Shown here piece by piece: positions 1 to 5,997 of a stretch of DNA of 5,997 bases; positions within the stretch are counted from its first letter, which is position 1; the number at the start of each line of letters is the position of its first letter. The stretch comes from JBBQDZ01 sp038320185. Its GTDB lineage: Bacteria > Actinomycetota > Thermoleophilia > Gaiellales > Gaiellaceae. Both the position numbers and the translations under genes were made by a program. Below the pieces are notes generated by a model. The model made no database searches. It was not told the DNA's origin and saw only the letters and a list, made by a program, of their open reading frames with translations. The stretch lies in contig JBBQDZ010000149.1 of the NCBI GenBank assembly GCA_038320185.1, forward strand, positions 1 through 5,997, in the 5' to 3' direction.

Positions 1-238
1 CGGTCGACATGAAGGGCGCTGCGCCCGCCCGCACGTAGCTCTCCTCGTCGAAGGCACGGGCGATCTCCAGCCGCAGCCGCGCCTCGGTGAGCACCACGAC
101 GCTTTGCCCCTGGCTGAAGCCGCCGCTCGGCGCTCGCCGGACGGTTTGCGCGATGCGCTCGATCGTCTCGCGCGGAACGGGATCCGGCAGGAAGGCGCGG
201 TGCATCCGCCGGCGCTCCAGGACGTCGCGAAACTCCAT
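1..238 (-). CDS. Nitroreductase-family flavoprotein, N-terminal part (cut by window edge)
   Basis: Seen: reading the minus strand from the ATG at 238 gives 79 codons with no stop before the edge. The protein starts MEFRDVLERRRMHRAF, continues with LPDPVPRETIERI and reaches RRAPSGGFSQGQS at residues 34-46. Known: this is the N-terminal signature of the nitroreductase/FMN-dependent oxidoreductase family, with an Arg-rich first helix that contacts the FMN phosphate, a 'PVP.e.ieri' segment and an 'APSggnsQ' loop near the flavin. Members are usually homodimeric cytoplasmic enzymes of about 180-230 residues that reduce substrates with NAD(P)H, so roughly a third is visible. Context: the start lies four bases after the lhr stop with no convincing Shine-Dalgarno, which suggests the same transcript and translation coupled to lhr. 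Substrate cannot be inferred. A flavin-dependent dehalogenase or F420-related member of the same fold is possible. The family call is strong; the specific function is unknown. Confidence 0.85.
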   Translation of the reverse strand, partial: MEFRDVLERRRMHRAFLPDPVPRETIERIAQTVRRAPSGGFSQGQSVVVLTEARLRLEIARAFDEESYVRAGAAPFMST

Positions 239-242
239 CCTG

Positions 243-3200
243 CTAGGGCCGCAGCACGGCCCGCCGCGGACCCTGGAGGAAGCCGGCCTCGATGAGCAAC
301 GGCATGGCCTCCGTCTCCCCCACCGGCTCGCCGTCGAAGCGCTCGACCGCCAGCCGCTTCGCGCCGCCCGCCCGAACGTGCTCCACGAGCGCGGCGAGTG
401 CCGGGCGCAACCAGTCCGGGTCGGGGTCGCGCAGCGGGACGAGGGTGCGCCCGCCCCGTTCGACGAACAGAACGGCCTCGCCGCCGAGGAGGACGACGAG
501 GGCACCGGCGACGCGTGCAGCCCGCGCCCGACGCGGCCAGGGGAGCGCCGCGCCGTAGGGCTGAGCCGGATCGGCGGCCGCGAGCACGAGTGCCTCGGGC
601 TCCTGTCCCTCGGCCGGACGGAGCTCGCGGAGCCGCTCGACCGCCCCACCGAGAGCGAACTGGGCTCCGCCGAGGCCCTCCACGAAGTACCCGCGGCGGC
701 AGAGTCCGACGGTCTCGAGGGCTCTCAGCTCGCCGTAGATAGCCCCGTAGCCGCCGGGAATGCCTTCGCCGCGGACGCCGTCGCGCGTGACGATGCCCTG
801 CCGCTCGAGCAGCAGCTCGGCGAGGGCCCGGCGGTCGGGCCGTTCCGGAAACAGCCTCGCGGCGAGCGACCAGCGGCCCTGCGTCGAGGTGACGGCGCTC
901 GCCCGCTGGCGCGAGAAGCGCCGCGGGCGCCGCGCCGGGCGCGGAGCGCCGTAGCGCTTGCCCGCCCGTAGCGGCTGCCAGGCGTCGTTTGTCACCTCCC
1001 CTGCCCAGACGAGCTCCCACAGCGCCGGCAGCGCGACCTCCGCCTCGAGTCCCGTCGCCGCGACCAGGTCGAACCAGAACTCGGCGCTTCCGGCGAGCGC
1101 CGCGCGGATCGCGTCGTGCACCTCCCCCTCCGGCGCCGGCGCTGCGGCAGGCTGCCCGAGAGCGCCGGCGTCCTCGCGAAAGAAGACGGCAACCCGGTCG
1201 ACGCCCGCTCCGACCCAGACGAGCTCGCCGGAGGAGCACAGCTGGTCGAGGTGGGCCGGTTGATAGTCCGGAACTCGGCGCGGCAGGACGGCCGACTCCC
1301 AGAGCGAGACCGGCAGCGGCAGCGCCTGGAGCGGCACGAGCGCCTCGCGGAGCGTCGCGCGGCGGTCGATGCCCTGCCAGCTCGGGAGGAACCGGCCGAG
1401 CGTCGCCTGCTCGGCCGGCTCGACCTCCTTGCGCAGGGCCGCGAGCGAGGCCCGGCGCAGCCGGCGCAGGACATCCGGGTCGCACCATTCGCGCTCGGTG
1501 CCGCCGGGGCGCAACTCCCCGCGCACGAGCTTCTCGTCGCGCTCGAGCTCCCGCAGGATCGGCTCGACGTCGAGACCGAACCGTTCGCTGGCCTCGCCGG
1601 TCGTGAACGGGCCGCGACCGCGAGCGTAGCGCGAGACGAGGCTGCGAAGCGACTCCTCCCCGCCCGTGAGGAACGCCTCCGGCAGACCGCCCGGGGGCAT
1701 CGCCCCTAAAGCGTCGCGGTAGCGCCCCGCGTCCTCCGCGGCGATGAGGCGGCCCTCGCCCCCCACCCGCACCTCGACGACCCTCCGCTCCGCGAGCAGG
1801 ATCGCTGCGAAGGCCTCGTCGTATTCCCCCGAGCGCAGATCGCCTCTCCGGAGGAGGAGGTCGTGCAGCTCGTCGGCGTTCCGCGGCGAGCCCGCCAGCC
1901 GCCGTTCGACCTCCTCCAGCGCGGAGGGGTCGAGCAGGTCGCGCAGCTCCTCCTGGCCGAGCAGCTCGCGCAGGAGGTCGCGGTCGAGCGAGAGCGCCTG
2001 CGCGCGCCGCTCGGCGGCGGGCGTGTCGTCCTCGTACATATAGGTCGCGACGTAGTCGAAGAGGAGCGAGGCGGCGAAGGGCGAGGCGGAGGCGGTCTCG
2101 ACGTCGACGAGGTCGATCTCACGCGTCGCGAGGCCCGACAGCAGCCGCTTCAGCGCCGGCAGGTCGAAGACGTCCTGCAGGCACTCGCGGTAGGTCTCGA
2201 GGATGATGGGGAAAGAGCCGTAGCGCCGCGCCACCTGCAGCAGCCCCTGCGCTTTCAGCCGCTGCTGCCAGAGCGGCGTTCGCTGGCCCGGCCGGCGGCG
2301 CGGGATGAGCAGCGCGCGGGCGGCATTCTCGCGAAAGCGCGCGCCGAAGAGCGCGCTCTGGCCGAGCTCGCCGACAACGAGCTCCTCGACCTCCTCGGCG
2401 CGAACGAGCAGCTCGGCGAGCGGCGGCGGCGCGTCCGCATCCGGCAGGTGCAGCGCGATCCCGTCGTCCGACCAGAGGGACTGCACCTCCAGCCCGAGCG
2501 AATCCCGCAGCCGCGCCGTCAGGGCCATCGCCCACGGGGCGTGCACCCGGCCGCCGAAGGGCGTCAGGATGCAGAGGCGCCAGTCGCCGATCTCGTCGCG
2601 GAAGCGCTCGACGACGACGGTGCGATCAGACGGAAGCGCTCCCGTCGCCGCGGCCTGCTCGTAGAGGAAGGTGAGCAGGTTCCGCGCCGCGCGCTCGTCC
2701 AGCCGGTGCTGCTCCTGGAGCCGCTCTAGCGCCCGCTTCTGCGGCAGCGCGACGAGCTCGCGCGAAACTCGGCCGATCGCCGCTCCGAGCTCGTAGGGAC
2801 GCCCGACGCCTTCGCCCTTCCAGAACGGCACCGCGCCAGGCACGCCCGGCGCCGGCGAGACCAGAACGCGGTCGCGCGTGATCTCCTCGATGCGCCAGGT
2901 GGAGGCTCCGAGCAGGAACGTCTGCCCCGCGCGTGCCTCGTAGACCATCTCCTCGTCGAGCTCGCCCACACGCCCGCCGCCGTCGACGAGGTGAACGCCG
3001 TAGAGGCCGCGGTCCGGGATCGTGCCCGCGTTCGTGACCGCGAGGCGGCCAGCGCCCGAGCGCCCGCGGACGATCGAGGCGGTTCGGTCCCAGACGATCC
3101 GCGGCCGCAGCTCGGCGAACTCGTCCGACGGATAACGCCCGGCGAGCATGTCGAGCACGTTCTCGAGCTGCGTCCGCGAGAGCTCCGCAAAGGGATAGGC

Positions 3201-4496
3201 GCCCCGCACGAGGGTGTGCAGCTCGGCGACGCCGATCTCCTCCTGGGAGGCGATCGCGACGATCTGCTGCGCGAGAACGTCGAGCGGGTTGCGTGGCACC
3301 ACGGTCTCCTCGATCTCCCCGGCCAGCATCCGCTGGGCGACGACGGCCACTTCGAGCAGGTCGGCCCGGAACTTGGGGAAGATCCGGCCCCTGGAGACCG
3401 CCCCCAGCTCGTGGCCGGCGCGCCCGATCCGCTGCAGGCCGCGTGCCACCGACTTCGGCGACTCGACCTGGATCACGAGGTCGACCGCCCCCATGTCGAT
3501 CCCGAGCTCGAGCGAGGACGTGGCGACGAGGCAGGGGATCTGGCCGCGCTTCAAGAGCTCCTCCACCTCGAGGCGCTGCTCGCGTGCTACCGAGCCGTGG
3601 TGTGCCCGCGCGACTTCTTCCTCCGCCAGCTCGTTCAGGCGAAGCGCCAGCCGCTCGGCGAGGCGGCGGTTGTTGACGAAGACGATCGTCGAGCGGTGCT
3701 CTCGGACGAGCCGGAGGATCTCGGGGTAGATCGATGGCCAGATCGAGCTCGACGAGCCCTCCGAGCCGGTGCCGAGGATCTCGGCTCCGGCGCTCCTGGC
3801 CCCCGGCTCGCGCATGTCCTCCACGGGCACGACGACCTGGAGGTCGAGCTCCTTGGCGCGGCCAGCGTCGACGAGCTCGATCGGACGGGCGCCCGATACG
3901 AAACGCCCGATCTCCTCGAGCGGCCGCTGCGTGGCCGAGAGACCGATCCTCTGCGCCGGTCGCTCGAGCAGCCGGTCGAGGCGCTCCAGGCTCAACGCCA
4001 GATGCGAACCGCGCTTCGTCGCCGCGACGGCGTGCACCTCGTCGACGATCACCGTCTCGACGAAGCGAAGGGTTTCGCGCGCGCGCGAGGTGAGGAGCAG
4101 GAAGAGGGACTCGGGCGTCGTGATCAGGATGTCCGGCGCCTCTCGGAGCATCGCGGCCCGTTCCTTCGCCGGCGTGTCGCCGGTGCGCACCCCGACGCGG
4201 AGCTGCGAGCGAAGCCCGGAAAGCGGGCCACGCAGGTTGCGCTCGACGTCGTAGTTCAGGGCCTTGAGCGGAGAGATGTAGAGCAGACGGAGTCCTTCTC
4301 CCGGCGACGTGTTGAGGCGGTCGATCCCGTAGAGGAAGGCGGCGAGCGTCTTCCCCGAGCCCGTCGGGGCCTGGATCAGCGTGTGCTTGCCGCTTGCGAT
4401 TGCCGGCCAACCCCGCTCTTGCGCCGGGGTCGGCGCGGCGAAGGTCCCCTCGAACCACACGCGCGTGGAGGCGCTGAAGACGCCCAGCGGGTCCAT
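243..4496 (-). CDS. lhr: Lhr-type ATP-dependent DNA repair helicase, full length with C-terminal domain
   Basis: Seen (1417 residues from the ATG at 4496): PTPAQ 22-26, Walker A APTGSGKT 43-50, motif Ia YISPLKAL 73-80, TTPES 126-130, DEVH box 152-155, motif III GLSATQ 185-190, motif IV IVFVNNRR 271-278, motif V VATSSLELGID 324-334 and motif VI QRIGRAGH 355-362. After the two RecA folds come the Lhr-specific winged-helix and beta-barrel region (PRNPLDVLAQQ from 401, FLLGASTWRIEEI 527-539), SPFA 805-808, and a long C-terminal domain including GRWSL 1207-1211 and GYFVEGLGGAQFA 1269-1281. Known: Lhr is a 3'-to-5' ssDNA translocase that unwinds 3'-tailed duplexes and, in mycobacteria, favours RNA:DNA hybrids; characterised full-length proteins have about 1500 residues, so this one is slightly short. 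An in-frame GTG at 4628 is rejected because its 44 extra codons lack family character and cover the divergent promoter. All helicase motifs are intact, so the enzyme should be active. A basic stretch at 1180-1200 probably links C-terminal subdomains. Confidence 0.97.
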   Translation of the reverse strand: MDPLGVFSASTRVWFEGTFAAPTPAQERGWPAIASGKHTLIQAPTGSGKTLAAFLYGIDRLNTSPGEGLRLLYISPLKALNYDVERNLRGPLSGLRSQLRVGVRTGDTPAKERAAMLREAPDILITTPESLFLLLTSRARETLRFVETVIVDEVHAVAATKRGSHLALSLERLDRLLERPAQRIGLSATQRPLEEIGRFVSGARPIELVDAGRAKELDLQVVVPVEDMREPGARSAGAEILGTGSEGSSSSIWPSIYPEILRLVREHRSTIVFVNNRRLAERLALRLNELAEEEVARAHHGSVAREQRLEVEELLKRGQIPCLVATSSLELGIDMGAVDLVIQVESPKSVARGLQRIGRAGHELGAVSRGRIFPKFRADLLEVAVVAQRMLAGEIEETVVPRNPLDVLAQQIVAIASQEEIGVAELHTLVRGAYPFAELSRTQLENVLDMLAGRYPSDEFAELRPRIVWDRTASIVRGRSGAGRLAVTNAGTIPDRGLYGVHLVDGGGRVGELDEEMVYEARAGQTFLLGASTWRIEEITRDRVLVSPAPGVPGAVPFWKGEGVGRPYELGAAIGRVSRELVALPQKRALERLQEQHRLDERAARNLLTFLYEQAAATGALPSDRTVVVERFRDEIGDWRLCILTPFGGRVHAPWAMALTARLRDSLGLEVQSLWSDDGIALHLPDADAPPPLAELLVRAEEVEELVVGELGQSALFGARFRENAARALLIPRRRPGQRTPLWQQRLKAQGLLQVARRYGSFPIILETYRECLQDVFDLPALKRLLSGLATREIDLVDVETASASPFAASLLFDYVATYMYEDDTPAAERRAQALSLDRDLLRELLGQEELRDLLDPSALEEVERRLAGSPRNADELHDLLLRRGDLRSGEYDEAFAAILLAERRVVEVRVGGEGRLIAAEDAGRYRDALGAMPPGGLPEAFLTGGEESLRSLVSRYARGRGPFTTGEASERFGLDVEPILRELERDEKLVRGELRPGGTEREWCDPDVLRRLRRASLAALRKEVEPAEQATLGRFLPSWQGIDRRATLREALVPLQALPLPVSLWESAVLPRRVPDYQPAHLDQLCSSGELVWVGAGVDRVAVFFREDAGALGQPAAAPAPEGEVHDAIRAALAGSAEFWFDLVAATGLEAEVALPALWELVWAGEVTNDAWQPLRAGKRYGAPRPARRPRRFSRQRASAVTSTQGRWSLAARLFPERPDRRALAELLLERQGIVTRDGVRGEGIPGGYGAIYGELRALETVGLCRRGYFVEGLGGAQFALGGAVERLRELRPAEGQEPEALVLAAADPAQPYGAALPWPRRARAARVAGALVVLLGGEAVLFVERGGRTLVPLRDPDPDWLRPALAALVEHVRAGGAKRLAVERFDGEPVGETEAMPLLIEAGFLQGPRRAVLRP

Positions 4497-4502
4497 GCCG
4501 TC

Positions 4503-4508
4503 ATCGTA
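4503..4508 (-). promoter_or_regulatory. Candidate -10 element of a leaderless lhr transcript
   Basis: On the minus strand the hexamer is TACGAT, which fits the TANNNT -10 pattern common in actinobacteria. Six bases (GACGGC) separate it from the ATG of lhr at 4496, so transcription would begin at or next to the A of the start codon. No purine-rich ribosome binding site precedes that ATG, as expected for a leaderless mRNA. No good -35 hexamer is seen at 17 bases spacing (CCGGGA), though such promoters often lack one. Inference only. Confidence 0.4.
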
Positions 4509-4513
4509 TCCAT

Positions 4514-4529
4514 GGGAACGTGTGTTCCC
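4514..4529. promoter_or_regulatory. Perfect inverted repeat, candidate LexA (SOS-box-like) operator
   Basis: The sequence GGGAACGTGTGTTCCC has two perfect 6-base arms around a 4-base centre. Its core GAAC-GTGT-GTTC matches the GAAC-N4-GTTC LexA box of Gram-positive bacteria and actinobacteria, and the centre also fits the RNRY preference of the Bacillus-type box. The outer bases are GG/CC rather than the usual CG/CG or TC/GA, which lowers confidence. It lies 17 bases upstream of the lhr ATG, five bases upstream of the proposed lhr -10, and 37 bases before the GTG of the divergent gene. A bound repressor could therefore block lhr and perhaps both genes. Another dimeric regulator could recognise the dyad instead. 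Confidence 0.5.
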
Positions 4530-4551
4530 GGTTGCAGCCGAGCCGCCAATG

Positions 4552-4559
4552 AGAGAGGA
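4552..4559 (+). promoter_or_regulatory. Shine-Dalgarno that selects the GTG start at 4567
   Basis: AGAGAGGA ends seven bases before the GTG at 4567, a normal distance for ribosome binding. The alternative in-frame ATG at 4549 has no purine-rich site upstream and would place this motif inside the coding region, so the GTG is preferred. Confidence 0.5.
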
Positions 4560-4566
4560 TCGCGTC

Positions 4567-4878
4567 GTGCCGAACTTCTGGGTCCAGGTGAAGATGAGCC
4601 CGCCCGTGGAGCAGCTCAAGAAGTACAAGGCGATCGCGGAGAAATGGGGCGGAGAGCTCCGCGAGGAACAGATCTACAGGAACGTCAAGCATCCTGAGAT
4701 CGGCTACGTCCTCGTCCAGATCGGCGACGACTCGAAGAGGTACTCGCGGATGCTGGGCGAGATGGAGGCCGGCCCGGCGACGGTGCAGGTGCATGATCTG
4801 CAGGAGGCAACGGAGGCGGACGAAATCGCGCCCGGGGACGACTCGGACGACGACGAGGGCTCTGCGGCGGCGTCCTAG
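4567..4878 (+). CDS. Small hypothetical protein with acidic C-terminal tail
   Basis: I do not recognise this family. Seen: 103 residues from the GTG at 4567 to a TAG at 4876-4878, or 109 from an in-frame ATG at 4549. It opens with MPNFWVQVKMSPPVEQLKKY, then has a charged, probably helical segment (residues 14-36), a hydrophobic strand-like GYVLVQIG at 46-53, and a probable helix and strand up to VQVHDL near 78. Alternating strands and helices suggest a compact alpha/beta fold of about 80 residues. Residues 82-97 are a mostly acidic, low-complexity tail (DDSDDDE at 91-97) that is likely disordered. There is no signal peptide, membrane segment, Cys cluster or HTH motif, so it is probably cytoplasmic. 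It is divergent from lhr and shares about 70 bases of control region containing the dyad. Coding reality is supported by the well-spaced Shine-Dalgarno, the compositionally coherent protein, and lack of a better gene on the opposite strand. Function unknown. Confidence 0.72.
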   Translation: MPNFWVQVKMSPPVEQLKKYKAIAEKWGGELREEQIYRNVKHPEIGYVLVQIGDDSKRYSRMLGEMEAGPATVQVHDLQEATEADEIAPGDDSDDDEGSAAAS

Positions 4879-4895
4879 GCGCCGCTTGCGGTGCC
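4878..4895 (+). terminator. Hairpin 1 at the 3' end of the small gene
   Basis: GGCGCCG-CTTG-CGGTGCC forms a 7-pair stem with one G-U wobble, starting at the last base of the stop codon. The loop is closed by G-C, giving G(CUUG)C in RNA, a known extra-stable tetraloop. No T tract follows directly, so this is a U-less terminator or 3'-end stabiliser candidate, not a textbook intrinsic terminator. Confidence 0.35.
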
Positions 4896-4905
4896 GGCCT
4901 CAGGC

Positions 4906-4923
4906 GTGCGGGCTTGCCCGCGC
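4906..4923 (+). terminator. Hairpin 2, tandem to hairpin 1, convergent gap
   Basis: GTGCGGG-CTTG-CCCGCGC forms a 7-pair stem with one U-G wobble and the same G(CUUG)C loop as the hairpin ten bases upstream. It is followed by the weakly T-rich TCCGTCTG. Its place between two convergent genes suits transcription termination, and the CUUG loop appears on the plus-strand RNA (CAAG on the minus). The minus-strand TPR gene could also use it. Confidence 0.38.
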
Positions 4924-4971
4924 TCCGTCTGAAACGACCGCACGAGCGCACTCGAGTAGAGACCCACGCAC

Positions 4972-5997
4972 CTAGCGCGAGAGCGGCGCAGCGACCGTCT
5001 CCGCCCCGACACCCTCGTAGAACGCCCACGCCTTTGTGCGCTGGGAGGAAGCCTCCTCGACGCGTCCCTCTTCTTGTAACTCCGCTGCGGCGCGCAGCCG
5101 CGCAAGCGCCTCGTCCGGGCGCGACCCGATCTCTGCGAAGGCCGCCGCCGCCGCCGCGTAGCGTCCGCCGGCGACCTCCACGGCCGCGTCGAGCCAGCGG
5201 GTTCGCAGCGGCGCGCGCTGCGCCGCGGCCGCGATCTCCTCTCCCCGCCCGAGCTCGCGCAGGGCGAAGGCAAGACCGCCGATCCAGAACGAGGGCAGCC
5301 CGTAGCTGCGGGCCTGCCAGAGCGCGAGGAGCTCGTCCGCCGCCGTCGCAGCGCCTCGGCGATCGCGAAGCGCCAGCAGGACGCGCGCCTGCAGCACGAG
5401 CGCAGGGAAGAGGGCCTGCGGGTCGCCCGCGGCCCGCGCCAGCGTGAGGGCGCGCGTCGCGTCGGTTGCCGCCGCCTCGTGATCGCCGCGGGCGAGCACG
5501 ATCGCGCCGCGCACGTGACGGCTGTCGAGCTCCGTGTAGTGCTCGCTGCCGCTCTCGGCCGCAGCGATGGCCTCCCCCGCGCCGGCCACGGCAGCATCCC
5601 AGGCGCCGCGCCAGTAGAGCTCGTGGAGCCGCTCGGCCGCCAGCCAGCGCAGCCCTCGCGCGTCTCCGAACCGCTCTGCCTCGGCCCGACCCTGTGCGTA
5701 GTGGACGAAGGCGCGCTCGAGCTCGCCGACGCTCGCCAGCAGGCTGCCGAGGTTCGAGTGACCGCGCACGACCTCCGGAGAGTTGAGCGCGACGGAGACC
5801 GAGATGCTTCGCTCGAGGTCGGGAATGCCACCCAGATCGCCGCCTAGCGCGCGCGCGACGCCCACGTTGTTGAGAGCGTGCGCCTCGATCTCGGGCAGCT
5901 CGAGCTGCTGCGCGATGCGCATCGCCTCGAACCCGAGACGGATCGCCTCTCGAGCCTCGCCCGCGACCATCGCGAAGCCCGAGAGGTTGCTCAGCAC
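4972..5997 (-). CDS. TPR-repeat protein, C-terminal part (start beyond window)
   Basis: Seen: an open frame of 341 codons from the right edge to a TAG at 4972-4974. It begins mid-repeat, and the GTG at the very edge is probably not the true start. The protein is almost wholly helical, Ala/Leu/Arg-rich, with units of about 36-41 residues of TPR type, for example ALNNVGVARALGGDLGGI (41-58), SNLGSLLASVGELERAF (81-97), RGAIVLARGDHEAAATDATRAL (163-184) and LVLQARVLLALRDRRGAA (200-217). It ends with a degenerate repeat, ...KAWAFYEGVGAETVAAPLSR. Known: such tails, with a 'RAL.LARAAGDPQAL' unit and a final 'A..fY..vGA' repeat, are common at the C-termini of large actinobacterial cyclase-AAA-TPR proteins and of LuxR/LAL-type ATPase regulators. 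No catalytic, ATPase or DNA-binding domain lies inside the window, so the class is inferred only. TPR arrays normally bind partner proteins. It is convergent with the small gene and separated from it by 93 bases. Confidence 0.8.
   Translation of the reverse strand: MLSNLSGFAMVAGEAREAIRLGFEAMRIAQQLELPEIEAHALNNVGVARALGGDLGGIPDLERSISVSVALNSPEVVRGHSNLGSLLASVGELERAFVHYAQGRAEAERFGDARGLRWLAAERLHELYWRGAWDAAVAGAGEAIAAAESGSEHYTELDSRHVRGAIVLARGDHEAAATDATRALTLARAAGDPQALFPALVLQARVLLALRDRRGAATAADELLALWQARSYGLPSFWIGGLAFALRELGRGEEIAAAAQRAPLRTRWLDAAVEVAGGRYAAAAAAFAEIGSRPDEALARLRAAAELQEEGRVEEASSQRTKAWAFYEGVGAETVAAPLSR

Noticed and set aside
87..971. Plus-strand open frame of 294 codons over the 3' end of lhr and the nitroreductase start
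   Set aside because: It is opposite two genes with recognisable family motifs and has no domain signature or ribosome binding site of its own.
1863..2729. Plus-strand open frame of 288 codons opposite the middle of lhr
   Set aside because: Arg/Glu/Leu-rich compositional shadow of the opposite strand; no motif or start signal.
2626..4458. Minus-strand open frame of 610 codons in another frame inside lhr
   Set aside because: It overlaps the helicase core in a shifted frame, is Arg/Ala/Gly-rich, and reads only as a frame-shadow of lhr.
4532..4560. Possible plus-strand promoter (TTGCAG / GAGGAT, 17 bases apart) for the small gene
   Set aside because: The -10 match is poor and overlaps the more convincing Shine-Dalgarno; the evidence is too weak to annotate.
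4381..4566. Upstream extension of the small plus-strand gene into lhr
   Set aside because: It would overlap the conserved start of lhr on the other strand and run through the dyad, and the Shine-Dalgarno at 4552-4559 points to the GTG at 4567.
4497..4628. Upstream in-frame GTG extension of lhr by 44 codons
   Set aside because: The extra residues do not resemble the Lhr N-terminus, while the ATG at 4496 begins the typical 'MDPL..FS..t..WF' opening. The extension would also cover the divergent promoter and the start of the small gene.
2991..4697. Long plus-strand open frame of 568 codons, antisense to lhr
   Set aside because: Its product is Arg/Asp/Glu/Gly-rich low-complexity sequence without domain character, and it mirrors the clearly conserved lhr frame. 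Long antisense frames are expected opposite GC-rich genes.
4875..5831. Second minus-strand open frame of 318 codons overlapping the TPR gene
   Set aside because: Its product is Arg/Ser-rich with no repeats or motifs, while the overlapping frame gives regular TPR units to a clean stop.

Overview
This is a GC-rich bacterial window, probably chromosomal and probably from an actinobacterium. The taxon is inferred from four things: the strong G/C bias at third codon positions, a full-length Lhr helicase, a GAAC-N4-GTTC dyad of the kind bound by LexA in Gram-positive bacteria and actinobacteria, and a helicase start that looks leaderless. The exact lineage cannot be fixed from the sequence.

Layout from left to right. 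Positions 1-238 (minus) hold the N-terminal 79 residues of a nitroreductase-family flavoprotein that runs off the left edge. Its start lies four bases after the stop of the gene upstream of it. Positions 243-4496 (minus) hold that gene, a complete 1417-residue Lhr-type superfamily 2 DNA repair helicase that fills about 70% of the window. Positions 4497-4566 are a compact divergent control region with a perfect 6+4+6 inverted repeat at 4514-4529 and a TANNNT-type -10 element placed exactly where a leaderless lhr transcript would need it. Positions 4567-4878 (plus) encode an unrecognised 103-residue protein with a very acidic C-terminal tail. Positions 4879-4971 are a short convergent gap with two tandem hairpins, each capped by the same CTTG loop. 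Positions 4972-5997 (minus) are the C-terminal part of a TPR-repeat protein whose start lies outside the window.

Reading of the whole: lhr and the nitroreductase gene appear to form one minus-strand operon. The dyad sits where a repressor would block the lhr promoter and could also control the divergent small gene. If it is a true LexA operator, the window holds a small DNA-damage-responsive module made of the helicase, a co-transcribed flavoenzyme and an uncharacterised acidic small protein. The gene calls for Lhr and the nitroreductase rest on recognised family motifs. The SOS link and the function of the small protein are inference. No mobile element, CRISPR array, tRNA or rRNA was seen.
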